Origin: Spirosoma endophyticum
Lineage (GTDB): Bacteria > Bacteroidota > Bacteroidia > Cytophagales > Spirosomataceae
Length of the DNA: 64,000 nucleotides
NCBI RefSeq assembly: GCF_900112365.1
Contig: NZ_FOLQ01000016.1
Coordinates: forward strand, 1-64,000
Direction: 5' to 3'
A model generated the notes under the pieces. The model ran no database searches. It worked only from the letters and a program-made list of their open reading frames with translations, and had not been told where the DNA came from. The position numbers were made by a program, and so were the translations under genes. Shown here piece after piece: positions 8,562 through 15,589 of the stretch (positions within the stretch are counted from its first letter, which is position 1; each line of letters starts with the position of its first letter).

Positions 8562-9308
8562 TTATGTAGTCTGCCCGCCATCTACATTCAGCGTTACACC
8601 GGTAATGTATTGCGCGTCATCACTAGCCAGGAACGCCACCGCAGCGCCGATGTCGGTCGGGTTTCCATACCGACCCAGGGCAACAGATTGCAGCATGGCC
8701 GAACTATGCAGACCATCAGCCGGGTTCATGTCGGTGTCAATCAGCCCCGGCTGTATAATATTTGCGGTTATGTTTTTGCTTCCCAGATCTCTGGCCCAGC
8801 TTCGGGTGTAGGCGGCAAGAGTCGCTTTAGTAGCCGCATAATCGCCAATACCCGGATAAGGCGAGTGACTGCCGCCCGTAGAGCCAATGCTGATGATCCG
8901 GCCACCGGTACCCATGTAGGGCAAGGCCGTTCGAACGGTATGAACCACACCATGCACATTGACCTCCCACTGTTTTTTAAAGGCGACCAAATCGGTATCG
9001 GAGGCATCGATGGTTCCGGTGATAAATAAGCCCGCGCTGTTGACAATAATGTCGATACGACCAAACGTCTGCACTACTACTTGGATGGCCCTATCGATCT
9101 CCTCGTCGCTTCCGGTATCCGCTTTGATCGCCAGCGCCTTGACGGCCAGGTTTTCAAGCTTACTGACCAGTTTTTCCGCCTTTTCGCCAGAACTGACGTA
9201 TGTAAAGGCGACACTAGCTCCGTCTTCGGCTAATCGTTGAACGATGCCCGCACCAATTCCCCGGCTACCGCCGGTAACAAAAGCGACCTTCCCCTGAAGT
9301 TTGGCCAT
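8562..9308 (-). CDS. Short-chain dehydrogenase/reductase (FabG-like)
   Basis: 248 residues, the classical SDR length. It shows VTGGSRGIGAGI (cofactor glycine motif, about residues 11-22), the NSAG element, a Ser in IISIGSTGGSHSP, the catalytic YAATK, and PGLIDTDM. The Ser-Tyr-Lys triad is complete, so it should be an active NAD(P)(H)-dependent oxidoreductase; the substrate is unknown. It is the last gene of the minus-strand series beginning at 13558 and lies 97 bp after the alpha/beta hydrolase gene. I see no FNR-like box of its own in that gap. Confidence 0.88.
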   Translation of the reverse strand: MAKLQGKVAFVTGGSRGIGAGIVQRLAEDGASVAFTYVSSGEKAEKLVSKLENLAVKALAIKADTGSDEEIDRAIQVVVQTFGRIDIIVNSAGLFITGTIDASDTDLVAFKKQWEVNVHGVVHTVRTALPYMGTGGRIISIGSTGGSHSPYPGIGDYAATKATLAAYTRSWARDLGSKNITANIIQPGLIDTDMNPADGLHSSAMLQSVALGRYGNPTDIGAAVAFLASDDAQYITGVTLNVDGGQTT

Positions 9309-9405
9309 TATAATTTGTTCTTATCTATTATGAATGGATCAGTTGACGATTACCCGTTGTCTATTCCGGGATGAGCCGTAACGAACCGGTTGTTTTTTGA
9401 GACGG

Positions 9406-10398
9406 TTAGGCCTTTAAAGCCGCTTTGATTACCGCAGCCGCCTGCAACAGGGCCGTTTGTACCGCCGGTACATTGGCAATGGGGTTTAGCAGCCCGTAGT
9501 CGTGAATCAGACCGCTGTACCGGGTGTGGGTTACGGGTACACCCGCTTCGTTCAGCTTCCGGGCGTAGGCTTCGCCTTCATCCCGCAATACATCATTTTC
9601 GGCGGTCTGCACCAGCGCCGGGGGTAAGCCTTTCAACTCATCAAGGGTAGCCTGTAGGGGCGATGCATAAATATCGTTCCGCTTGCTGGTGTCAGGCAGG
9701 TAGTTATCCCAAAACCACGTCATCATGTTTTTGGTGAGAAACCGGCCGCTGGCAAACAAGTTATAGGAGTCGGTATTAAAATCAGCATTCGTGACGGGCC
9801 ACAGCAACACCTGTAGCTTGAGTTTGGGACCGTTGTTATGTTTAGCCATCAAGGATACAACCGCCGACATGTTACCACCGACGCTATTACCCACAATCGC
9901 CAGATTGCGGCCATCCACACCTATTTCGCTGCCATTTTTGGCTACCCATTGCAGCGTTGCATAAATTTCGTTGATGGCCGTTGGGTATTGCGCTTCGGGC
10001 GAAGGCGTATAATCGGGAAAGACGGCCACGGCCCCACTGTTCACCACCAGATCACGCACGAGTCGACGGTGCGTGGGGTAGTCGCCCAGCACCCAGCCAC
10101 CCCCGTGGATGAAGAGGAATGCCGGTGCCCCATCCTGGATATGTTCGGGTTTTACGATGTGGATGTTTACGCGATAGCCGTTTTGCGAAATTGTCTTTTC
10201 AGTTTCGGTAATACCGGAATAATCGACTTCAACCGATTGCTGGGCGCCGGTCAATACCTGTCGGGCATCGGCGGGGCTTAATGCTTCTACGGGCTTGCCA
10301 TCGCCTGCGTTTAGGGCCTGCAAAAACGTTCTAACCTCCGAAAATATTTGTGGGTCCTCCTCGCCTTTGAAGGGACGCTCCTGTGCCGTGCTGCTCAT
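9406..10398 (-). CDS. Alpha/beta hydrolase, HSL-type esterase
   Basis: 330 residues. The oxyanion-hole motif HGGGW is at 98-102, the nucleophile elbow GNSVGGN has Ser172, and the likely acid Asp269 and catalytic His299 (SGLIHDYG) follow. This is the hormone-sensitive-lipase group of carboxylesterases acting on acyl esters or lactones. There is no signal peptide, so it is cytoplasmic. A -7 element and an FNR-like box lie at 10456-10522, so it has its own promoter within the cluster, probably shared with the downstream SDR. Confidence 0.9.
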   Translation of the reverse strand: MSSTAQERPFKGEEDPQIFSEVRTFLQALNAGDGKPVEALSPADARQVLTGAQQSVEVDYSGITETEKTISQNGYRVNIHIVKPEHIQDGAPAFLFIHGGGWVLGDYPTHRRLVRDLVVNSGAVAVFPDYTPSPEAQYPTAINEIYATLQWVAKNGSEIGVDGRNLAIVGNSVGGNMSAVVSLMAKHNNGPKLKLQVLLWPVTNADFNTDSYNLFASGRFLTKNMMTWFWDNYLPDTSKRNDIYASPLQATLDELKGLPPALVQTAENDVLRDEGEAYARKLNEAGVPVTHTRYSGLIHDYGLLNPIANVPAVQTALLQAAAVIKAALKA

Positions 10399-10455
10399 GA
10401 GTAAAGCCGTTAAGTTTTAAAGTGATAAATCCTGAGTGTTCCTTCAGGGACGAGA

Positions 10456-10522
10456 CAAAACTAGCGTTCAGGAAATCGGAAGGCATTGAGGTATGATAAA
10501 AAACACCGTTGATGTACATCAA
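10456..10522 (-). promoter_or_regulatory. Promoter with FNR-like box for the esterase gene
   Basis: A perfect TTGATGTACATCAA palindrome at 10509-10522 and, on the minus strand, -7 TAGTTTTG at 10463-10456. The predicted start is near 10453, so the box centre is at about -62. This is the same geometry as at the two pirin promoters. Confidence 0.7.
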
Positions 10523-10586
10523 CGAAACTTGGCAATGTAGCCCGGATTCACGGATTCGAAACCAAGGGCAACTACCTTGACTGACC

Positions 10587-10802
10587 TTAGTTGGCTGTAT
10601 TGACCCGGTAACTAAGTGCACCGGATGGGCACTGATTGATCTGGTCGACAAGCTGCTGGGTGGTGGCGTTTTCGGGTTTAACCCACGGTGCTTCTTTGGG
10701 GTGATACACGTCGGGCAACAGTCGTACGCAATTGGCGGAATGAATGCATTTTTCCGCCTGCCATATGATGGTTATTTCGCCGTTGCTGTATTCTTTTGTC
10801 AT
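10587..10802 (-). CDS. YjdI-type divergent [4Fe-4S] mini-ferredoxin
   Basis: 71 residues from ATG 10802, which lies 6 bp after the stop of the upstream SDR gene; a longer frame to 10856 would overlap that gene. Cysteines stand at 19, 25 and 58 in the pattern CIHSANC ... NQCPSGAL, the hallmark of the Fer4_19 family, with PWVKP between. In E. coli yjdI lies next to yjdJ, a small acetyltransferase gene; here the YjdJ-like gene (11713-11997) is in the same unit, separated by one SDR gene. The role is unknown; a single-electron carrier for a nearby oxidoreductase is my inference. Confidence 0.85.
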   Translation of the reverse strand: MTKEYSNGEITIIWQAEKCIHSANCVRLLPDVYHPKEAPWVKPENATTQQLVDQINQCPSGALSYRVNTAN

Positions 10803-10807
10803 GTGTG

Positions 10808-11704
10808 TTATTCGTTTTCGAAAGAAACTCCGGTTTCTTTTTCGGCGTAGGCCCACAACGTTTCGGCTTCCGCTCTATTGGCAGCCGTTTCGTTGATGAA
10901 GGCAGGGGCCGGATACCCCGTCAGTTCTTTTTCGCCATCGGGACCGTAATATCCCCCTTTGACAGCCTCGGGCGACGTAGCGGCAAACAGGGCTGGTAAA
11001 GCGCCCTGCCAGGGTTCCATTACGTCATTGTAGGTGTTCAGGGCTGTGGCGTCAATATGCCGCTGCAATCCTGTCCGAACAATACCCGGATGAGCCGCCA
11101 GAGAATACAGATCTGCGCCGACATGGTCCATTTTTCGTTGCAGCTCCAGCGCAAACAACATATCCGCCAGTTTACTGATCCCGTATTCACGAACGGGGTC
11201 GTACGATTTTTTAGAACGCAGATTGTCGTAGTCAATGCCCGTTGCCCATTTGTAGGCACCGCTGCTCAGGGTGACTACCCGGGCGCCTTTCGTCTGTTTC
11301 AGCAACGTATAGAGATGCCCCGTCAAGGCAAAATGCCCTAAAAAATTAGTGCCAAATTGCAGCTCATACCCATCATCGGTAAGGCTTTGTGGCGGCATCA
11401 TCACCCCGGCATTATTGATCAGGATATCCAGACGGGCATGCGTGCTGATGTAATCTTGCGCAAACTGCTTCACCTGCGCCAGATTGGCCAGGTTCAGGAC
11501 CGCCGTTTCTATAGTGCCTTTGTCCGCCACCTCCTTTATTGCTTTGGCAGCCTGGCTTAGCTTCCGGTCATCACGTCCGGCAATGGTCACGGTGGCCCCG
11601 GCCTTGTACAAAGCTAGCCCCATTTCGTAGCCTATACCCGAATTGCCGCCGGTTACCAAGACCTGTTTCCCGTCCAGATCAGGAATGTTTTGGGTTGTCC
11701 ACAT
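10808..11704 (-). CDS. Short-chain dehydrogenase, retinol-dehydrogenase-like
   Basis: 298 residues. It has VTGGNSGIGYEMG, AGRDDRKL, INNAGVMMPP, a Ser in VVTLSSGAYKW, and a YGISK catalytic pair. The longer C-terminus (LFAATSPEAVKGGYYGPDG) is typical of the RDH/WWOX-like SDR group that acts on hydrophobic carbonyls. It lies between the YjdJ-like acetyltransferase (8 bp gap) and the YjdI ferredoxin (5 bp gap), so the three are very likely co-transcribed. Confidence 0.9.
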   Translation of the reverse strand: MWTTQNIPDLDGKQVLVTGGNSGIGYEMGLALYKAGATVTIAGRDDRKLSQAAKAIKEVADKGTIETAVLNLANLAQVKQFAQDYISTHARLDILINNAGVMMPPQSLTDDGYELQFGTNFLGHFALTGHLYTLLKQTKGARVVTLSSGAYKWATGIDYDNLRSKKSYDPVREYGISKLADMLFALELQRKMDHVGADLYSLAAHPGIVRTGLQRHIDATALNTYNDVMEPWQGALPALFAATSPEAVKGGYYGPDGEKELTGYPAPAFINETAANRAEAETLWAYAEKETGVSFENE

Positions 11705-11712
11705 GGTTTCGA

Positions 11713-11997
11713 TTAATAAAAGAGCACGTCCTGGTAATCAGGCACTTTATTAAATACCGCTCTGGCGAAAGGGCAAAGCGGCAGTATTTTGAGTTGTTTT
11801 TCGCGGGCAAAAAGGACAGCAGCATGCACCAGTTGTTTGCCAACATTCCGACCTTTTAGGGCTTCACTTACGCCGGTGTGGTCGATGATGATTCGTTGGT
11901 CACCTGACCAGACGTAGGTCATTTCGGCTTCTGTTTTACCGTCTACCGCTACATAAAAAAGCCCTTTTTGTCCGTTGTCTTTATGCTGAATGTCCAT
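11713..11997 (-). CDS. YjdJ-type GNAT acetyltransferase
   Basis: 94 residues, the compact length of the YjdJ/NATD1 group. The core AEMTYVWSGDQRIIIDHTGVSEALKGRNVGKQLVHAA includes the acetyl-CoA loop R-N-V-G-K, and KILPLCPFARAVFNK is the conserved end, with Cys before P-F-A. Substrates are unknown. Co-occurrence with the YjdI ferredoxin, as in E. coli, supports the assignment. It is third in the series pirin, reductase, acetyltransferase, SDR, ferredoxin. Confidence 0.85.
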   Translation of the reverse strand: MDIQHKDNGQKGLFYVAVDGKTEAEMTYVWSGDQRIIIDHTGVSEALKGRNVGKQLVHAAVLFAREKQLKILPLCPFARAVFNKVPDYQDVLFY

Positions 11998-12061
11998 GTA
12001 CGATTCGTGTTCGTCTGCGCGTTACAAGTGGCAATGGGCTACGCAGAAAGTAGCCCAACAC

Positions 12062-12673
12062 TTACCGATTTACCTTAATAAGTTCAATTCCGGACAATGC
12101 CCCGCCTACATCCTGAAGGTGGCCGCCCTGCCTGAATGTGCCAATGTCAATCGGCTCGAACCCCATGGCTCTCGTGATGTCGGCTACTTCTTTTTTTGCT
12201 TCGGCATCATCACCACTGATGATAATGACCGAATTGCCCAGGCTGGTTTGCGATGGCTGGACAAGGGTAGCAGCCGCGAGCGTATTAAACGCTTTGACTA
12301 CCCGCTGCCCCGGGAATAGGGCCGCTACGTACTCACCCGTTGGTTTGCCTCCTGTATCGGCCAGTTGGAAAGGGCTGACCGAGACAATATTGTTGGTAGC
12401 ATCGACAAGGATCTTCCCGTTATACCCCTGTAATTGGTTGGCCAGATCTGGTACTTGTGCCCAGGGAACGGCGATAAATAAAACGTCGGCCTGGGCAATG
12501 GTTTGGCTAAAGTCAGCGGCCTGTAACGATCCGCCAATGGAAGCTACCAGGTCTGTCAATGAGGCTGGGCCCCGGCTGTTGGTGATCAATACCGGATACG
12601 TTGTTTTGGCCAGATGTGTAGCCAATCCACGGCCAATATGGCCTGAACCGATAATACCGATTGTGTAACTCAT
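12062..12673 (-). CDS. NADPH-dependent F420-reductase-like oxidoreductase
   Basis: 203 residues. It shows an N-terminal dinucleotide fold (IGIIGSGHIGRGLATHLAK), ITNSRGP for the NADP phosphate, DVLFIAVPW, and a C-terminal part with GQRVVKAFNTLAAATL and IISGDDAEAKKEV. This is the F420_oxidored family; in bacteria without F420 such proteins act as NADP reductases of unclear substrate. It starts 18 bp after the pirin gene stop and is likely the second gene of that operon. Confidence 0.85.
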   Translation of the reverse strand: MSYTIGIIGSGHIGRGLATHLAKTTYPVLITNSRGPASLTDLVASIGGSLQAADFSQTIAQADVLFIAVPWAQVPDLANQLQGYNGKILVDATNNIVSVSPFQLADTGGKPTGEYVAALFPGQRVVKAFNTLAAATLVQPSQTSLGNSVIIISGDDAEAKKEVADITRAMGFEPIDIGTFRQGGHLQDVGGALSGIELIKVNR

Positions 12674-12691
12674 GCTCGTTCTGTTTAGAAG

Positions 12692-13558
12692 TTAATAGGT
12701 CAGTTTTTGGGCTTCAGGGGCGGTAGCGATGTGTTTCATCGTTCCGCTTCTGTATTGTTTGTACAAGTCGGCAATCTCTGCCTGGGTGTCGGCAATGAAA
12801 GGCCCGTAGGAAACGATGTTTTCGTGGGTTGGCTTGGCCGCATACAGCACGAAGCGCACACCGTTTTCGCCCGCCTGCATCGTCAGGTTGCTGTCTTCTT
12901 CGGTGTCGAATACATCCAGCCAGGCTACCTGATCCTGGTGTATATCTTTACCAGCGATTTGGACCGAACCGCTGATGATATACAGAAACGCGTTGAAACT
13001 GGCCGGAAACTGAACGTTGGTGTCAACGCCTGCTTTCATGGTGAACTCGGCGGCAATCAGGGGTGTGTAATTTTTTACCGGTGAGTGAAGGCCGGCCAGT
13101 GTCCCGCTGTACAGCCGCATGTTGACACCCTCTTTGTTTAATACCGGTACCTGTTCGGCTGGCAACAGCTGAATCCGGGGAGTAACCCAGCGATCCTTCC
13201 GGGGGAGGTTCAACCACATTTGGAATAAACGCCCTTTGGTAGGACCATCAATGGTTTCGGTGTGAACCGTACCGCTACCGGCCGTCATGAGCTGGAAGTC
13301 GCCCTTTTTCATAGACTCCAGCTGCTCCTTTATTTCCCCATCGACCAGAAGAGAGACCGTCTCAAAGCCTGCATGAGGATGAGGCCCACCGGCGGGTTCG
13401 TTATCTTTTTTGTCTAGTATATCGTCCATCAGGAAAATGAACGGATCTGTTTTTTTGAAGCCACCTGTTAAAACGGTACGTGCCACATGACCAGCGCCCA
13501 GAAAGCCCTGTTCGTTGTGCGGTGTATATAGACTGGAAACAGTTCGTTGTCTCATCAC
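12692..13558 (-). CDS. Pirin family protein, second copy
   Basis: 288 residues. The N-terminal cupin has GGPHPHAGFETVSLLVDGEI and GTVHTETI, giving the His-x-His and His-x-Glu metal ligands. The C-terminal barrel ends in VLYAAKPTHENIVSYGPF. It differs clearly from the pirin at 3986-4888 and belongs to the YhaK/quercetinase side of the family. It is the first gene of the minus-strand operon, with a textbook promoter (-7 TAAATTTG, 13588-13581) and an FNR-like box upstream. The start at 13558 leaves a leader of about 20 bases. Confidence 0.9.
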   Translation of the reverse strand: MMRQRTVSSLYTPHNEQGFLGAGHVARTVLTGGFKKTDPFIFLMDDILDKKDNEPAGGPHPHAGFETVSLLVDGEIKEQLESMKKGDFQLMTAGSGTVHTETIDGPTKGRLFQMWLNLPRKDRWVTPRIQLLPAEQVPVLNKEGVNMRLYSGTLAGLHSPVKNYTPLIAAEFTMKAGVDTNVQFPASFNAFLYIISGSVQIAGKDIHQDQVAWLDVFDTEEDSNLTMQAGENGVRFVLYAAKPTHENIVSYGPFIADTQAEIADLYKQYRSGTMKHIATAPEAQKLTY

Positions 13559-13580
13559 ATTTGCTCTTTTTATTCAGGAG

Positions 13581-13648
13581 CAAATTTACTAGTACCTGAC
13601 ACGACAACCTGATGAGGTATGGTAACTAAAAGTGTTGATGTAGATCAA
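13581..13648 (-). promoter_or_regulatory. Promoter with FNR-like box for the second pirin operon
   Basis: TTGATGTAGATCAA at 13635-13648 (all ten fixed positions match) and, on the minus strand, -7 TAAATTTG at 13588-13581. The box centre lies at about -63 from the predicted start near 13578. Confidence 0.7.
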
Positions 13649-14054
13649 TTTGTTACGCTATACGAGTATGTATTGCAGAGTGCTTTTAGGTAAAACTGAT
13701 TTAATTCGACTAGCTCTCTACCTCTGGTACGGCAGATTATTTCGTTTAATAAAAGGTAGGATGCCGGGCTTTAATGAACTTCGTAAAATCCTGTCAATGA
13801 GTGAATATCATCAAGATTATGCATTAGCCATTGAAGTCCTTATGACCAGAGTAATAACGAGAGCAGTGCCGAACGTTTAGCCCTTCTTCTGAGAGCCATT
13901 CTACCCCTCGTTTGTCTAATTCATCATTATCCAATGAAGCATTCACTGTATCCTACTTGGATAGGATTGGCAGTGCATTATGTAAAAACGACAGGGAGTT
14001 TAAAAGGATCGTTGGGTTATTGAGCCGTTGGTTTGTCCTGCTTACTTTCGTCAT
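13649..14054. other. Region without a convincing gene
   Basis: Two short plus-strand frames (13650-13880 and 13912-14100) cover most of this stretch. Neither has a family I recognise, a promoter or a clear codon pattern. The second one overlaps the 3' end of the small membrane protein on the other strand. They could be fragments of a lost gene. Confidence 0.35.
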
Positions 14055-14264
14055 CTACAAAAAAGGTATTTTCCTGTTTAAAAAACGCATGGCTAGGTAG
14101 GTATAGATTACCAGCGCAGATGTCTCCAGAACAGCTTCTGTATAATTGCTTTCATAAACCCCTGTTCTGGCGTCCTGTACCCAATCAATAAGCGCCATAC
14201 AGTATCCACTGAAACAAATAATACCAGCCACAATGAAAAGAAGAATTGATGAGGCCTGGCGCAT
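14055..14264 (-). CDS. Small membrane protein of unknown function
   Basis: 69 residues with two hydrophobic segments (SSILLFIVAGIICFSGYCMALI and VLETSALVIYTYLAMRF) and a short polar loop between. It is plausible as an inner-membrane protein. I do not recognise the family, and the only support is the hydrophobic pattern and the open frame. Confidence 0.45.
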   Translation of the reverse strand: MRQASSILLFIVAGIICFSGYCMALIDWVQDARTGVYESNYTEAVLETSALVIYTYLAMRFLNRKIPFL

Positions 14265-14430
14265 GAGCGTTTATTTGTTAAGTAAGGGGCCTGATTGATA
14301 GCCCGTTATAAAGACAGTTATCTCCTTAAATAGTTTAACCCGAAAAAACCGTTCGCTCATATTTATTAAACGTTTTGCGATGTTTATAGTTTTACTTATT
14401 ACATCACTAATCCCTATATCACTAACAACC

Positions 14431-14592
14431 ATGGGCAACATATTGTATACTATTGCAGTAGTACTTATTATCATCTGGCTACTGGGTTTTTTAGGATTTG
14501 GTAGCTTTGGAATGGGTGGCCTCATTCACGTATTGCTTGTAATTGCCGTAATTATGATCATACTTCGGTTAATTCAAGGGCGAAGCGTCTAA
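14431..14592 (+). CDS. lmo0937-family small membrane protein
   Basis: 53 residues starting MGNILYTIAVVLIIIWLLGF; the frame is open upstream to 14380, but this start matches the family. Two membrane helices flank a Gly-rich turn (GFGSFGMGGLIHVLLVIAVIMIILRLIQG), the signature of the lmo0937/DUF5670 proteins. These abundant tiny membrane proteins are often induced by envelope stress; no biochemical role is known. A good terminator follows. Confidence 0.85.
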   Translation: MGNILYTIAVVLIIIWLLGFLGFGSFGMGGLIHVLLVIAVIMIILRLIQGRSV

Positions 14593-14622
14593 TAATCCCA
14601 TTACGTAATAAGTGAAATGTTG

Positions 14623-14662
14623 AAAGGGCCAGTAGCGACATATATGTCATTACTGGCCCTTT
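14623..14662 (+). terminator. Terminator hairpin
   Basis: A 12-bp stem (14623-14634 with 14651-14662, AAAGGGCCAGTA pairing) capped by a GACA-TATA-TGTC hairpin and ending in a short T run. It lies between the lmo0937 gene and the convergent A2 gene and may serve both. Confidence 0.75.
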
Positions 14663-14697
14663 TGCGATATGTGAAGAGGCTGTTTTACTGGTTGATC

Positions 14698-15159
14698 TTA
14701 CGCCAGCACTTCCTGAAATAGATTTAGCCGCTCGCGCAAGGTGTAACTACTGATTTCAGAGTTCCAGCCGCCCCGGCCACTTACCGAAAAAGTCCGCATC
14801 TCGGGCGCTAACGTAGCATATTTGTCCAGCGCTTTGAGCCAGACCGTGCGGTCGCGGTAAGGAGCCAGCAATGTCCGGGCCTGGTTTAGTGTGCGGTGTT
14901 GTTGTGGTGTCCAGATGGGCCGCAACCGATAAACGGTTCCCTGGCCGTTAAGCAAATCGGGCAAAAACTGGGGTGGAATTAATGGCAGCAACTCGGCCAT
15001 CAGGTATATGCCTAGTTCGACATTGAGCAGGCGATTGGCGACCATGCCCGGCAGTGCGTGACGGTAGCGAAGTCGGGTAACGAGGGGTTCCTGCCAACGT
15101 AGCAGATTCGTCAGGCCTGGGCGAGCAGTTGGATATGCGGAGGTTAGCGAAGTATTCAT
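14698..15159 (-). CDS. Unrecognised protein, family A copy 2 (PARP island)
   Basis: 153 residues, no signal peptide. I do not recognise the family. It is clearly a paralogue of the protein at 17371-17793: both start MNT, and share an L-L-x-x-E-L-G-x-x-L-hydrophobic helix, LLP-x-x-PP-x-x-LP-x-LL, then W-T-P-x-Q-H-x-x-L-N and R-x-LL. The pattern suggests a small helical cytoplasmic protein. It has its own promoter with a CGTAA-N5-TTACG palindrome, matching the one before copy 1. It closes the row A1, B1, PARP, B2, A2 on one strand. Confidence 0.75.
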   Translation of the reverse strand: MNTSLTSAYPTARPGLTNLLRWQEPLVTRLRYRHALPGMVANRLLNVELGIYLMAELLPLIPPQFLPDLLNGQGTVYRLRPIWTPQQHRTLNQARTLLAPYRDRTVWLKALDKYATLAPEMRTFSVSGRGGWNSEISSYTLRERLNLFQEVLA

Positions 15160-15184
15160 TAGTGTTGTTGTTTACTGTTCTATT

Positions 15185-15219
15185 CAAAGATCGCACCCTG
15201 TGAACGTAATGTTTTTACG
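15185..15219 (-). promoter_or_regulatory. A2 promoter with CGTAA-N5-TTACG operator
   Basis: The inverted repeat CGTAATGTTTTTACG lies at 15205-15219. On the minus strand a -7-like GATCTTTG follows at 15192-15185, so the repeat sits on the -33 region. The A1 gene has the same arrangement at the same distance. A repressor site is the simplest reading; an alternative-sigma promoter or plain common ancestry is possible. Confidence 0.5.
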
Positions 15220-15239
15220 GTCTTATATTTATTTTGAAA

Positions 15240-15336
15240 ATATTTTTAAACACGGAGCACAAAGACCACAGATTTCTAATTTTCTGGCAGTGAATCATTT
15301 AAACTCTGTATGATCTCTGTGGCTCTGTGTTTAAAA
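15240..15336. repeat. Imperfect hairpin of the CTCTGTG repeat type
   Basis: The outer arms (AATATTTTTAAACAC near 15239-15253 and its complement near 15322-15336) pair almost perfectly. Inside are pieces such as CACGGAGCACAAAG and CTCTGTGGCTCTGTG. It fills the gap between B2 and A2. The same word set (CTCTGTG, CACGGAG) appears at 17900-17990 and around the GxxExxY gene at 29115-29711. Confidence 0.6.
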
Positions 15337-15339
15337 ATA

Positions 15340-15588
15340 TTACTGTGGTAGTGCAGCAAGCCGTGGAAAGTAGTAGACTCTAAAGGCTCCATTGTCATTG
15401 ATAGCCCAGCCTTCTTGTTGCGCTACGGCAAAAAGTCCTTTCGATACGTCTGCCTGATATGCCCGGTAGCCACGGTGGCGAAGGAACGTTTTGACATTCA
15501 GGGTTGTGGTACAACCTTCGGCTAAAATCAGGGTTGTAGCGGCCAGACGGAGTGCCTGCCGGTTGATTTTCTTCTGTCCTGCTTTCAT
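15340..15588 (-). CDS. Unrecognised small protein, family B copy 2 (winged-helix-like)
   Basis: 82 residues from ATG 15588, one base after the PARP stop; the longer frame to 15696 would lie inside PARP. Its paralogue B1 (17067-17315) has exactly the same length and more than half identical residues, including LAATTLILAEG, LR-x-RGYRA-x-QA-x-VSK and EGWAIND-x-G-x-FRVY-x-FP. The order of helices, Q-A-x-VS turn and a final beta hairpin looks like a winged helix, so a nucleic-acid or partner-binding role is possible; this is inference. It is translationally close to PARP and surely co-transcribed. Confidence 0.78.
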   Translation of the reverse strand: MKAGQKKINRQALRLAATTLILAEGCTTTLNVKTFLRHRGYRAYQADVSKGLFAVAQQEGWAINDNGAFRVYYFPRLAALPQ

Positions 15589-15589
15589 G

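Noticed and set aside
12138-12668. 176-codon plus-strand frame
   Set aside because: Antisense to the F420-type reductase, which has a clear Rossmann motif and correct length.
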